A stretch of 64,000 nt of DNA from Bacillota bacterium (GTDB lineage Bacteria > Bacillota > Clostridia > DSM-8532), in assembly GCA_023415825.1 (NCBI GenBank), contig JAEZJF010000018.1, positions 62,001-126,000 of the forward strand, given 5' to 3'. Under the pieces are notes generated by a model. It saw only the letters and a list, made by a program, of their open reading frames with translations, was not told the origin of the DNA and made no database searches. Both the position numbers and the translations under genes were made by a program. Below, in pieces: positions 42,955-51,708 of this stretch. The number at the start of each line of letters is the position of its first letter. Position 1 is the first letter of the stretch.

Positions 42955-44007
42955 CTACTTATCAGGGAACAGTTCAGTATCAAAAGCATATACAGTTTTT
43001 GAGATCAGTTTTTCACCTTTTCTGAAGACAGGAGAGAGATATTGAGGACAGTTTACCGCATTGGGTACGAACTGCGTCTCAAGGCAAACCGAGCAGTATC
43101 CGTCGTAAAACCTTCCGTTCTTTCCGGCTTTTGGCTCCAGGTTAATGGGTGTATACAAAATGACAGAAGGCATGTCCGTATATACACGCATCCTACGACC
43201 GCTTTTTGGTGATATCAGCTCTGCGGCCAGACCATAATCCTTTTTGGAGAGAATATAGAAATCATCGTATGCCTTGGACTTTTTAAAATACAGCCCGTCA
43301 AGGTCGGAATCAATCGCCTCACGTATGAGCCGAAGCTCCCGGAAATCTGCCGGGGTATCTTTGACATCCATGCTATCACCCGTAGGCATGCCAATTTCAC
43401 CCTTTGGAGCAAGTTGATCTGCACAAATTCTTAAATAATGATCTCTCACGTCATCATCGCCAGACAGATTGAAATAGGCATGATTTGTAGGACAAAGCAC
43501 TGTATCGCCATCAGCTACCATTTCGTACCTGATTTCAAGTCTATGATTATCATCGAATGTGAAGCTCACTTTAACGTCGGCTTCACAGTCGAACCCACCT
43601 TCGCCCGTGTCGTGGAAGAAAAAGCTTACGGTATTGTTTTTCTCATCAGTTTCTGTCTGAAACATTTTATGAGCATAATTGCCGCTGGCACCATGGAGAA
43701 AATGACCACTACTGTTGCACTCAAGCTGTGTCACCTTACCGTCGATTTCAAAGCGGCCAAAGGCAATCCGATTGGCACAGCGACCAATAGTGATACCCTC
43801 AAAGGTACGGCGGCCGCTCAGTTCACAGGCTTCATTCACTCCAAGCACAACGTCACCCAAATGACCTTCTGCATCTTTTACATATACGCTGTGAATGGCC
43901 GCACCGAAATCGAGAAGCTCAACATATTCTCCCAGGCTATTTTTAATGGAATATAGCGTTACGGCTCTTCCATCCGGAAGATCACCAAACTTTCTTTTTT
44001 CTATCAT
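42955..44007 (-). CDS. galM: Aldose 1-epimerase
   Basis: A 350-residue mutarotase of normal family length. Catalytic motifs are FEGITIGRCANRIAFGRF (early loop), HGASGNYAHKMF, LCPTNHAYFNLSGD with the active-site His, and FVPNAVNCPQY with the C-terminal Glu region (CLETQFVPN). It equilibrates alpha and beta anomers of galactose, glucose or related sugars in the cytoplasm. There is no signal peptide. The gene lies 139 bases upstream of the two-component operon and behind the terminator at 44092-44131, so it has its own promoter. Its ribosome binding site (AGAGGG) is in a possible stem-loop. It could feed sugars from the RbsC-like system into metabolism. Confidence 0.93.
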   Translation of the reverse strand: MIEKRKFGDLPDGRAVTLYSIKNSLGEYVELLDFGAAIHSVYVKDAEGHLGDVVLGVNEACELSGRRTFEGITIGRCANRIAFGRFEIDGKVTQLECNSSGHFLHGASGNYAHKMFQTETDEKNNTVSFFFHDTGEGGFDCEADVKVSFTFDDNHRLEIRYEMVADGDTVLCPTNHAYFNLSGDDDVRDHYLRICADQLAPKGEIGMPTGDSMDVKDTPADFRELRLIREAIDSDLDGLYFKKSKAYDDFYILSKKDYGLAAELISPKSGRRMRVYTDMPSVILYTPINLEPKAGKNGRFYDGYCSVCLETQFVPNAVNCPQYLSPVFRKGEKLISKTVYAFDTELFPDK

Positions 44008-44014
44008 ATAATTA

Positions 44015-44048
44015 CCCTCTAAACAAATTGCATGTTTATTATAGAGGG
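44015..44048 (-). promoter_or_regulatory. Possible RBS-sequestering hairpin of galM
   Basis: CCCTCTA-AACA (44015-44025) can pair with TGTT (44033-44036) and TAGAGGG (44042-44048) with a five-base bulge. The arm near the gene contains the AGAGGG ribosome binding site. This is seen in sequence; regulation by it is inferred. Confidence 0.4.
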
Positions 44049-44091
44049 AGGGGATGTAGCAGTCAATTCATTTTATGGCGACAAATTATCG

Positions 44092-44131
44092 AAAAAGAGC
44101 CATGGATTCATTCTGGGACATGAAACCATGG
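44092..44131 (-). terminator. Rho-independent terminator of the amino-sugar operon
   Basis: On the minus strand a 12-bp stem (CCATGGTTTCAT / ATGAATCCATGG, one mismatch, eight-base loop) is followed by CTCTTTTT. It lies 19 bases after the amidohydrolase stop, ending the run of genes that starts with the GntR regulator at 57843. Confidence 0.85.
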
Positions 44132-44149
44132 GTTTTGGAGTCCTTTACT

Positions 44150-45316
44150 CTATTCCTTCGATTTATAAACAATTTCTCCATCAATTATTGTATATAATGT
44201 TCTAGTAAACAGATCCATGGGGTGTCCGTTGAATATTGCAATATCCGCATCTTTACCTATCTCTAAACTGCCTACTCTGTCAGAAACATTACATATTTCT
44301 GCAGCATTTATTGTTATTGCTTTTAGAGCCTCTTCTATGCCTAAGCCTTCTCTTGCTGCAAAAGCAGCACAAACAACCAGATCCTGAATTCTTGTTACAG
44401 GATGATCTGTCATTATAGCCACTTTTATACCTTCTTTATGCAAAATGCCTGGTGTTTTAAAATCTACATTCTGTGTTTCTATTTTATTTCGTGTAGACAA
44501 TGATGGTCCTATTATTGCCGGAAAACCAGATTCCTTTATTTCTTTGGCAATCAAATGTCCTTCAGTACAGTGATCGAGAGTCATATTCAAGTCATAATGC
44601 TTAGCTATTCGTATTGCGGTGAGAATATCGTCTGCCCTGTGTGTATGAGCTTTGAGCGGGATTTTTTTGTCAAGTACCGGCAACCAGCACTCTTTCCTAA
44701 ATTCCTCATCAAAACTTTCACCGTTCTTTTCTGCATTCCACTTTTTAGTACGATAATTTTGGGCCTTGAATAATTCTTCCCGTAACAGGGCACCGATAGC
44801 CATGCGTGTAGTAGGCATCTTATTGACACTATCATAATTAGACTTTGGGTTTTCACCAAAGGCTATTTTCATTGCCGCAGGCTCCAAAATAACCATTTTG
44901 TCAATAGATCTGCCATAGGCCTTAATAAAAACGAACTGCCCACCGACTATGTTTGAGCTTCCAGGACCAACCATCAGCCCGGTTATACCTGCACTCAGGG
45001 CATTGTGAAAAGCCGAATCCATTGGATTAATGGCATCCAATGCTTTAAGATATGGCGTTATTGGTTCATTTTTTTCATTGCAATCGTCGCCTTCAAAGCC
45101 TTTTCTTTCTTCTATAATGCCAACATGGCAATGTGCTTCTATGAGTCCCGGAAGCACCCAACAATTACTTGCATCAATTACTTCAGTTACATCGTGTTCA
45201 CCAGTATTTATTTCTTCGCTAATCATCGCTATCTTTTTATCTTTGATTAATATACTTCCCTTATCATAAGTTAATCCAGCCATGGTCATTATTTTCCCAT
45301 TCTTTATCAGCAACAT
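44150..45316 (-). CDS. Amidohydrolase family protein
   Basis: A 388-residue metal-dependent hydrolase of the imidazolonepropionase/isoaspartyl-dipeptidase-like group. EAHCHVG (H62, H64) supplies the first two metal ligands, KAHTHRADDI and TLDHCTEGH supply further His, and IMTDHPVT gives the catalytic Asp. The N-terminal beta-sandwich returns at the C-terminus (GSLEIGKDADIAIFNGHPMD), as in the superfamily. ATG with AAGGAG. It is the last gene of the GntR-led operon, 40 bases after the MFS gene and just before the terminator. N-acetyl-amino-sugar or cyclic amide hydrolysis would fit the operon, but the substrate cannot be read from the motifs. Confidence 0.9.
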   Translation of the reverse strand: MLLIKNGKIMTMAGLTYDKGSILIKDKKIAMISEEINTGEHDVTEVIDASNCWVLPGLIEAHCHVGIIEERKGFEGDDCNEKNEPITPYLKALDAINPMDSAFHNALSAGITGLMVGPGSSNIVGGQFVFIKAYGRSIDKMVILEPAAMKIAFGENPKSNYDSVNKMPTTRMAIGALLREELFKAQNYRTKKWNAEKNGESFDEEFRKECWLPVLDKKIPLKAHTHRADDILTAIRIAKHYDLNMTLDHCTEGHLIAKEIKESGFPAIIGPSLSTRNKIETQNVDFKTPGILHKEGIKVAIMTDHPVTRIQDLVVCAAFAAREGLGIEEALKAITINAAEICNVSDRVGSLEIGKDADIAIFNGHPMDLFTRTLYTIIDGEIVYKSKE

Positions 45317-45356
45317 ATGTTCTCCTTAATAAAATGTGATTTCATTATTCTTGACA

Positions 45357-46628
45357 TTACTTTAAGCTACTATTCTGATTCATCTTGAGCATGTTACCCG
45401 CTGATTTACCCTTTTGAGGAGGTGAAATGTGGCTCATAAAAAATACGATACTTCCGACGAATCGAACGATGCTGACGACGATCAGAGCCCAGAAAATGCC
45501 TGTCAGCCTTAAGACGCAATGAGCGGCAATAGGCGAAATCATAAGGCTGATATTGATTAATGTATTATATGTACCTACATAGATCACTCGATTTTCCTGT
45601 GGAGTGGCCTCCAGCAATGCGTTTAGTAGAACAGTCACATTTCCGGCTGTAAAGAAACCCGTAATGAAGCTGATGATTGATATCCAGTAGAGGTTTGGTA
45701 AAAAGGCAAAAAGAACAGGATTAAAGGCCATCCCAAGAGTTGTAATGGAAGCTACAATTGCATTCCCTTTTCTTTGAATCATTCTGTTCCAATATCCATA
45801 CCCCAGATATTGACCTATTAGGGCTACAACGGAGATAATGCTCAGCCAAAATTCATCTGCTCCTAAATAGACTACCTGATAAATACTAAATAATGGCCAT
45901 CCCATCTGCCATCCAAAATAAAACAGGAGACTGCTCATCGTATAGCCAATAAACTTTTTTTGTCCCCGCAAATCCTTAAAGAGTGCTTTTAATTTCAGAT
46001 CTTTTATCTCAGCCTTATTTTCTGGTTCATGAATGAATTTATAGGAGAGAATCTCGAAAATGCCAAAGATAGCAGATACAACAAAAAAGATCTGATAGTA
46101 TAGCATTCTCTCTTCTTCGCTCTTGGGCATTGCACGCAGTAAATAACCTGATGCAAGACTGATTATTATGGCTATAGGAGTACCAAGCTTATTTCTTTGT
46201 GATATCGCTGTTGAACGGAAATGATCATCAAAGAGATCTCCTGTAAAGCCCTGAAATGCTGTCTGCGAAATAGTCTCCGGAAGACTCTTTATGATATAAA
46301 CACTCAAAAACAGCCAAGGAGCAATCTCTCTCGGAACCAAGGGCATCAGTGCAAAGCCTAAAAGCATCAAACGACTGAGCGCTATGAATTTCATCAAATG
46401 ATTTTTTGTACTTATTTGATTTCTTCTGATAATGAACAATGCGCCCGGAAGGCTGGCAATAATACCGGCCAATCCCGGTATACTGTTAAGCAGGGATATG
46501 TGGAGTTCATTTCCTTCAAGCCTCTGCAAAAACTTAACAACGAACGGATTGTAGAGGTTTAGCATAATCGTGTTGAATATACCGGATAATACAAAATAAC
46601 GCAGATTGGTGCGATCAGTTCTTTGCAT
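45357..46628 (-). CDS. MFS transporter (muropeptide/sugar type)
   Basis: About 423 residues and 12 hydrophobic segments. The start at ATG 46628 has AGGAG five bases upstream; the ATGs at 46661 and 46652 lack one. The short MFS motifs are less conserved than in sugar symporters (GFTGDLFDDHFRSTAISQRNKLG between helices 4 and 5), as in distantly related MFS members. It lies 81 bases after the NagZ-like gene and 40 before the amidohydrolase gene. In peptidoglycan salvage clusters an MFS protein can act as a permease for muropeptides or amino sugars; that role here is inferred from context. Confidence 0.85.
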   Translation of the reverse strand: MQRTDRTNLRYFVLSGIFNTIMLNLYNPFVVKFLQRLEGNELHISLLNSIPGLAGIIASLPGALFIIRRNQISTKNHLMKFIALSRLMLLGFALMPLVPREIAPWLFLSVYIIKSLPETISQTAFQGFTGDLFDDHFRSTAISQRNKLGTPIAIIISLASGYLLRAMPKSEEERMLYYQIFFVVSAIFGIFEILSYKFIHEPENKAEIKDLKLKALFKDLRGQKKFIGYTMSSLLFYFGWQMGWPLFSIYQVVYLGADEFWLSIISVVALIGQYLGYGYWNRMIQRKGNAIVASITTLGMAFNPVLFAFLPNLYWISIISFITGFFTAGNVTVLLNALLEATPQENRVIYVGTYNTLINISLMISPIAAHCVLRLTGIFWALIVVSIVRFVGSIVFFMSHISPPQKGKSAGNMLKMNQNSSLK

Positions 46629-46709
46629 GCCTGCTCCTAATTTCTGTTTCATTCTCTTCAATGTATAGTCATGTAAACCTGAGCATGCAGAAGGTGGTTC
46701 ATCACATAG

Positions 46710-48272
46710 CTAGAGCAGGCGCACCGGCGACTTTCCCTGAAAACGCCCCCTATCCATAGAATCAATCACCGCCCTGACCGACAAGGGTGTATATTCGTAA
46801 GCAGCTATTACAGCATCCGCACGATTCACCAGTGTCCTATCATAGGGAGCTCCTAAAAGTACAACAATTAACGGCTTTCCAGATTCTTCGAGACGACGAA
46901 GCAGCTTCACCTGCCCAGGTCTGAACCTGGCATTGTAAAGTCCCAGTACGGCTACATCGAAGTCGGTGCCCAAAACAGTCTCCGCTGCTTCGTTCACATC
47001 ATTCAGAGGCGTTACAACACCCTGGCCTCCAAAATGCTCTGCACATGCGAGAGAAAAACAGAGTTTGTCATGCTTATTATCCTCTGCCCCTGTCAAAGCG
47101 AGTGATTCCGGGGCAAAGAATACTTTTTGATCCAGCTTTATGGCATCTATGCCACTCTTGCTTGTGGACAGCAATGTAATGGATGCCGAGGATATTTTTT
47201 CATAAAACGCCTTTACTTGCTGGTCCTTACAAAGTGCCACTGCTTTATCCTTTTCTATGATCGGTCTTCCTATAAGTCCGTATTTAGACTTGATGGCCTT
47301 AATTCGCTCTATGGCTTTGTCAATTCTCGCCTCAGGTAATCGTCCGCTTTTTACTGCATCATAGACACCTCTAAACGCTTCCTCCACCGCTTCTAGGGTA
47401 TGGGAGAAGCATAAAATATCACAGCCGGCTTCCACCGCCATTACGGCACCCTTCCCAATACCGAAGCAACGCTTTATAGCGTCCATCTCCAGACAATCAG
47501 TAAGTGCCAATCCCGCAAATCCCATGTTCACTCTCAGCAAGTCGTGCATTAAAATTGGAGAAAGGGTCGCAGGCCGTTCACTGTCCACATCTGTATAACA
47601 TACATGTGCAGTCATCAACGCGTCGGCCCCTGCATGAAAGGCATTTCGGAAAGGAAGCCATTCCGTATTCTCCAGTATTTCCCGGGGAGTAGCATTTTTT
47701 GGAATACCTAGATGGGAATCCTCGGACACGTTTCCATGTCCGGGATAGTGCTTGACTACCGAAAGCACATTAGCGTTCTTAAGCCCTCGCATCATATCTA
47801 CGCCCAACATGGTTACCCGTAACGGATCATCACCGAATGAACGTGTACCTATAATAGGGTTTACCGGCGAGATATTAACATCAAGCACAGGTGCAAAGTT
47901 TGAGTTTATTCCCATGGCACGTATGATCCTGCCGCAATTATTTCCAATTTCAAATGCTGCATCAATACCACTTGCCGAAAGCGCCATGGCTCCGGGAAAC
48001 AAAGACGCACCCGAATAAATTCGCGATACAGGTCCCCCTTCTTGATCCATGCCTATAAAGGGAGCCAATTCACCTCCCCTTTCAAAGACAAGTGAATTTA
48101 ATTCTTCACAGAGTTCGGAAGCTTGCTCCGGTGAGATGAGGTTTCTTGTAAAAAGAGCAAAATTTCCTACATCGAAATCCCGCACAAGCTGTTTAGCCTG
48201 GCTGTCAACCGAGGGCGAAGGGAACCCTGCGATTATCATCTGCCCGATTTTCTTCCTTAATGCACTATCCAT
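46710..48272 (-). CDS. nagZ: GH3 beta-N-acetylhexosaminidase, NagZ-like
   Basis: About 520 residues. The start at ATG 48272 follows AAGGAAAGTG; the longer frame to 48359 encodes an unrelated 29-residue prefix. The NagZ signature KHYPGHG at about 174-180 with D185 and H187 (EDSHLG) is the phosphate-type acid/base loop of NagZ-like GH3 enzymes. The nucleophile Asp is at about D259 (ALTDCLEMDAI). A C-terminal GH3_C domain follows (to about residue 520), as in Bacillus subtilis NagZ. There is no signal peptide, so it cleaves GlcNAc from imported muropeptides or chitooligosaccharides in the cytoplasm. It is encoded in the amino-sugar operon near the BadF-type kinase. Confidence 0.92.
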   Translation of the reverse strand: MDSALRKKIGQMIIAGFPSPSVDSQAKQLVRDFDVGNFALFTRNLISPEQASELCEELNSLVFERGGELAPFIGMDQEGGPVSRIYSGASLFPGAMALSASGIDAAFEIGNNCGRIIRAMGINSNFAPVLDVNISPVNPIIGTRSFGDDPLRVTMLGVDMMRGLKNANVLSVVKHYPGHGNVSEDSHLGIPKNATPREILENTEWLPFRNAFHAGADALMTAHVCYTDVDSERPATLSPILMHDLLRVNMGFAGLALTDCLEMDAIKRCFGIGKGAVMAVEAGCDILCFSHTLEAVEEAFRGVYDAVKSGRLPEARIDKAIERIKAIKSKYGLIGRPIIEKDKAVALCKDQQVKAFYEKISSASITLLSTSKSGIDAIKLDQKVFFAPESLALTGAEDNKHDKLCFSLACAEHFGGQGVVTPLNDVNEAAETVLGTDFDVAVLGLYNARFRPGQVKLLRRLEESGKPLIVVLLGAPYDRTLVNRADAVIAAYEYTPLSVRAVIDSMDRGRFQGKSPVRLL

Positions 48273-48325
48273 AGAATGCTTCACTTTCCTTAATAATTGA
48301 TAATAAGAACCCCACTCGTTGTCGA

Positions 48326-48347
48326 AGATTGCGAACGGGTCCCGGAA
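48326..48347 (-). repeat. Dispersed element, copy in the GHL10-nagZ gap
   Basis: Reading on the minus strand TTCCGGGACCCGTTCGCAATCT. It is nearly identical to 61812-61834 on the plus strand (one base inserted, one substitution). It lies in the 211-base gap upstream of the NagZ-like gene; the rest of that gap holds a GCATAC/GTATGC hairpin (about 48370-48384) and an AGGCA/TGCCT hairpin (about 48423-48437). Confidence 0.55.
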
Positions 48348-48483
48348 ACTAGGACGCATAGGCGAGCAGCATACGCAGTATGCGACCAGCCCTTGTTGTT
48401 GTCACAATAAAATGGGACGCAAAGGCACATTATGCCTCTACATCCCCTTTGCTTGCTGCTGTTACGAGGATGATTTCTGCTCA

Positions 48484-50874
48484 TTAATCCATATATTGTG
48501 TGATTTGATAACTACGAACATCGGCGGTAGAAGATTCACCCGATACGGTAAAGGTGGCGTCTCCGCCTGTAAGCTTACCAGAGTATTTAAAGCTCACAGT
48601 ACCGTCGTGATATTGGTAGGGCAGATTAAAGTTGGACAGAATAATGCTCTTTCCATCAACTGAAAGTTCTGCAGTAGCCCCGCTTAATCCTTCCGTAAGC
48701 GCTATTATCTCAGTTGCGGTAATCCCCTGAGCGAGATTAATTTTTGCATATTTCAGAGGATAGTCGGAATCTCGTGCATTAATCAGCTTCACACTTATAA
48801 GACTGTTTTTTGTGTCAACGGTCGTTTTGATATAATTGAACATACCGGTTCTAAAGAAAGCAAGACCCTTCATATTTCCTGAAAGAATAGCCCGTATTGC
48901 ATTAATATCCTTTCCGAGAACATCGGATGTTGCAGGGTTAAAGGCTTGCAATCCAGCTACAACCTTGTTGCCTGCGTTGATTGCATTCTTAACAAGAGTT
49001 GCCGCCCACTGAGCTGAGCAGCCAAAGTCACTGGTATAGAGCATGGGGCATACGTAATCGTATAATGCGGCTGCGTCTGTATAGCTCTGCCCGTAATGAA
49101 CCAGTGCAAAGCTATTAGAATTTAAGCCCGATACATTATAATCACCCTGATAGGCTCCTTCCGGCATGAGGGCGGCTGATATGATAAGGTCTGGATTCGC
49201 TTCTCTTGCTGCTTCAGTGACCTTCTGGGCATAATTTGATACAAGATCACATCGCATTTGTGTAAAAGCCACAGCACCCGTCTTCTTATCTGCATATGAT
49301 TTGAAAAGCGTTACGTTATCGGCTGTGAATGCCCTATACCCGTCAGCAGCAGTATCTTTGCTGTATTCATAGTAACCCTCTGGGTTTTTAGCAATTGAAT
49401 AGCCAAATGTTTTTGCAAGGTCTGCCACAAGTTCGTTATAATCCTCCTGTGTCAGCCCATAGCCTTTCTCCAGCCCAACACCGCCCTCCGGCTTTGTAAG
49501 CATGGCTCTGTCCTCGGGACCCCAGCCATTTCCGGCATGATTATAGCGGATATAGTCAAAATGCAGGCCATCCACATCATAATTGCCAACAATCTCCGAT
49601 GCGATCTTCCTGGAATATTCAATGAAGTTCTCACTCAGAAAGCTTATGTTGAAGTTTTCCACCACATTATCCCCACGTCCCCGGACAAATTGATACCGAC
49701 CCTCTTCCGGATGGGCTTTTTTGTATGCTTTATCATTGGCAGAAGTTATCCAAGCATGCACCTTAATACCTTTGGCATGGGCGGCTGTAATAACCTCCTG
49801 TAAAATGTCACGGTCACCATAAGCCTTGGGCGCACCACTGGGATTGCTTTCATCCTGCATGTTATAATAGACCGTACCATTGGTGCCCTTGACTAACAGA
49901 TAGATATCGGTGATGCCCATATCCTTATATGTAGCTGTAACTTTTTCCGCGCCATCGGCACCAAGGCTATATACCGTGCTGGCCCAAAGCCATTCACCTA
50001 CGATGGAAGGTTCGTCCAGTCCAAAATTGGGAATGATATCGACATCGTCAATTCCAGCGGCATAAAAAAGCATCTGGCCAAGCAGACCGTCTAATTCCGC
50101 AGGTTGGTTCACCTCGATCTGAGGCTGTATGCCACTGATGACCACACGCCCGCTTCCAAAGCTTGCCGCGGCCACGGCCGGGGTGCCGGTCATATTAACA
50201 TAGGTTTGTTCGGGTTCAAGATTATTGGTTGGATTCGAAACATATTCCACCGCTTTTATTACTGCACCCATTCTGGAATCACTACTGTTTCCCGGGCTTA
50301 ACACAGGCGGATTGATGCCATATGCAATATAATTTTTGCCTGTCTGCATACTCTTTGTGATTATCGTGCCGCTTTTAGGCTTTACAATCAATTGGCCCTC
50401 GCCGTGATTCAATGCCGGATAATCGACCTTGAGGTTGATGATCTCAAGAACTTCTGTTTCGGGGGTATAACCCAGAGGAGCAACAAAAGCACCACCACCG
50501 AGGCCCATGTATCCACCGCCCCCCGCCACATACTCTTCTATAGCCGCGCCGCCATCAGGTCCCATGGCATCAGCAACAGAGCTGCCATCACCGCCTGATA
50601 CAAGTATCAGATCATATTTCTCAAGTTTTTCTTTGACGATCTGTTCTTTAGGTACATGGTTAAATGTTACCTTTATCTCTTGTTCTCCCTGATAGACGTC
50701 ATTTTCGTCCAGCCAGGATCTGATCGATGTTATGACTTCTTTGTCGTTTCCGATTGTAAAGGTGGCAACCTTGATTTCTCTTTTCTTTCCCGTTTCTTTT
50801 GTATCAGCAATGCAAACCGTTCCGAACACCAGGATGAATACCAGGATGAAAGCCAATGTACGTTTAAATCTCAT
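48484..50874 (-). CDS. Secreted GHL10-type glycosidase with inactive GATase-like N-terminal domain
   Basis: About 796 residues. The start at ATG 50874 has GAGGAG seven bases upstream; the GTG at 50883 would have no space. A signal peptide (RFKRTLAFILVFILVFGTVCIA, cleavage at about residue 23) leads to a BPL_N/ThuA-like glutamine-amidotransferase fold (YDLILVSGGDGSS, GGGYMGLGGGAF); the nucleophile Cys of GxCxG is Gly, so it is likely non-catalytic. Then comes the GHL10/YngK-like barrel: DIYLLVKGTNGT, HAWITSAND, DGLHFDYIRYNHAG with catalytic acids, and a C-terminal beta domain. YngK-family proteins are thought to act on peptidoglycan or related glycans. It is the only secreted hydrolase of the operon, so it may release the fragments that the ABC importer takes up. 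Confidence 0.87.
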   Translation of the reverse strand: MRFKRTLAFILVFILVFGTVCIADTKETGKKREIKVATFTIGNDKEVITSIRSWLDENDVYQGEQEIKVTFNHVPKEQIVKEKLEKYDLILVSGGDGSSVADAMGPDGGAAIEEYVAGGGGYMGLGGGAFVAPLGYTPETEVLEIINLKVDYPALNHGEGQLIVKPKSGTIITKSMQTGKNYIAYGINPPVLSPGNSSDSRMGAVIKAVEYVSNPTNNLEPEQTYVNMTGTPAVAAASFGSGRVVISGIQPQIEVNQPAELDGLLGQMLFYAAGIDDVDIIPNFGLDEPSIVGEWLWASTVYSLGADGAEKVTATYKDMGITDIYLLVKGTNGTVYYNMQDESNPSGAPKAYGDRDILQEVITAAHAKGIKVHAWITSANDKAYKKAHPEEGRYQFVRGRGDNVVENFNISFLSENFIEYSRKIASEIVGNYDVDGLHFDYIRYNHAGNGWGPEDRAMLTKPEGGVGLEKGYGLTQEDYNELVADLAKTFGYSIAKNPEGYYEYSKDTAADGYRAFTADNVTLFKSYADKKTGAVAFTQMRCDLVSNYAQKVTEAAREANPDLIISAALMPEGAYQGDYNVSGLNSNSFALVHYGQSYTDAAALYDYVCPMLYTSDFGCSAQWAATLVKNAINAGNKVVAGLQAFNPATSDVLGKDINAIRAILSGNMKGLAFFRTGMFNYIKTTVDTKNSLISVKLINARDSDYPLKYAKINLAQGITATEIIALTEGLSGATAELSVDGKSIILSNFNLPYQYHDGTVSFKYSGKLTGGDATFTVSGESSTADVRSYQITQYMD

Positions 50875-50928
50875 TTTTTTCACTCCTCAGCTTCATATTG
50901 ATATGGCCGATTTATAAAAGGCCATAGT

Positions 50929-51660
50929 TCACAAAATTTTTACACGCTTCTGAAACTTGGCAATGATATCTCCGTTAATCTCCTCTCCATTGTCCATGTT
51001 TGCACTAATGAAAACAGGAGGTTTTAGACCCTTCTTCAGTAATTTATCCACTGTTTCCACTATCAAGATATTGACCATAGCGATGTCGATAATGGATGAT
51101 GTGGGACCTATCTTCTGATCCATGCCTTCAAGCGGAACCGATGCGTCACCCGGCTCTCCTCCATTATCAAGAACGTAGTCACATACTTCAAACAACCTCT
51201 TTCCGTTTGGATGACGGGAAGCAACAGATTTGGAGTGTTTTAACGATGTTATTGCAATGGTGGTGGCTCCCAAACGTTTTCCTTCTATTGCAGCATCAAT
51301 GGGTGCACAATTACGGCCCGAGTTTGAAATGATAAAAAGTATATCTCCTTCGCCTATACCGCTTTGGGTTACCGCTACGGTACCGCTGCCTTCAATACGC
51401 TCATAGCTGCTGCTCTTACTTGCTCCTTCGTGCAGCATAAATGAAGATTCAAGTATAGGATAGACGCTGGCAAGCCCTCCTGCACGGTAGAAAGGCTCCT
51501 CACAAATCATATGTGAGTGGCCGGTTCCAAAAAAGTAAAGCAGCTTATCCCGGTAGATGGCCTCGGCACATTTTTCAGCAATGGTATCAATGGAAGACGC
51601 CTGTGTATTTTCGATATGTTCCAGCAGTCTTCTGATATTTGTTAGATAGGTTGTATTCAT
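50929..51660 (-). CDS. SIS domain protein (amino-sugar phosphate isomerase/etherase-like)
   Basis: A 243-residue SIS-fold protein of the UPF0309 type. FFGTGHSHMICEEPFYRAGG and IISNSGRNCAPIDAA are the two phosphosugar-binding loops. It is about 50 residues shorter than MurQ, the MurNAc-6-P etherase, and does not carry MurQ's full C-terminal extension, so MurQ itself is not claimed. In the operon it lies between the ceramidase-like gene and the GHL10 gene, downstream of an amino-sugar kinase, which suggests that it handles a sugar 6-phosphate made by that kinase (isomerisation, deamination or ether cleavage). The ATG has GGAGG. Confidence 0.85.
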   Translation of the reverse strand: MNTTYLTNIRRLLEHIENTQASSIDTIAEKCAEAIYRDKLLYFFGTGHSHMICEEPFYRAGGLASVYPILESSFMLHEGASKSSSYERIEGSGTVAVTQSGIGEGDILFIISNSGRNCAPIDAAIEGKRLGATTIAITSLKHSKSVASRHPNGKRLFEVCDYVLDNGGEPGDASVPLEGMDQKIGPTSSIIDIAMVNILIVETVDKLLKKGLKPPVFISANMDNGEEINGDIIAKFQKRVKIL

Positions 51661-51708
51661 CGTTATTTCCTCCGAAAACTTACAATAATGTTGACTAGAT
51701 TCTATTTC

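Noticed and set aside
48273..48359. Longer N-terminus of the NagZ-like protein (29 extra residues)
   Set aside because: The extra stretch has no family similarity, overlaps the dispersed element, and the ATG at 48272 has its own ribosome binding site.
48410..48475. GGGACGCAAAG on the plus strand, like part of a c-di-GMP-I (GEMM) riboswitch
   Set aside because: The required upstream half (GCACAGGGCAAACC with GAAA tetraloop) is absent, the strand is opposite to all nearby genes, and the downstream half matches only loosely.
48290..48484. A 64-codon minus-strand reading frame in the GHL10-nagZ gap
   Set aside because: Composition is unlike a protein, it overlaps hairpins, and it lacks a ribosome binding site.
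50929..51660. Calling the SIS protein MurQ (MurNAc-6-P etherase)
   Set aside because: It is shorter than MurQ and lacks the family's extended C-terminal part; only the general SIS fold is clear.
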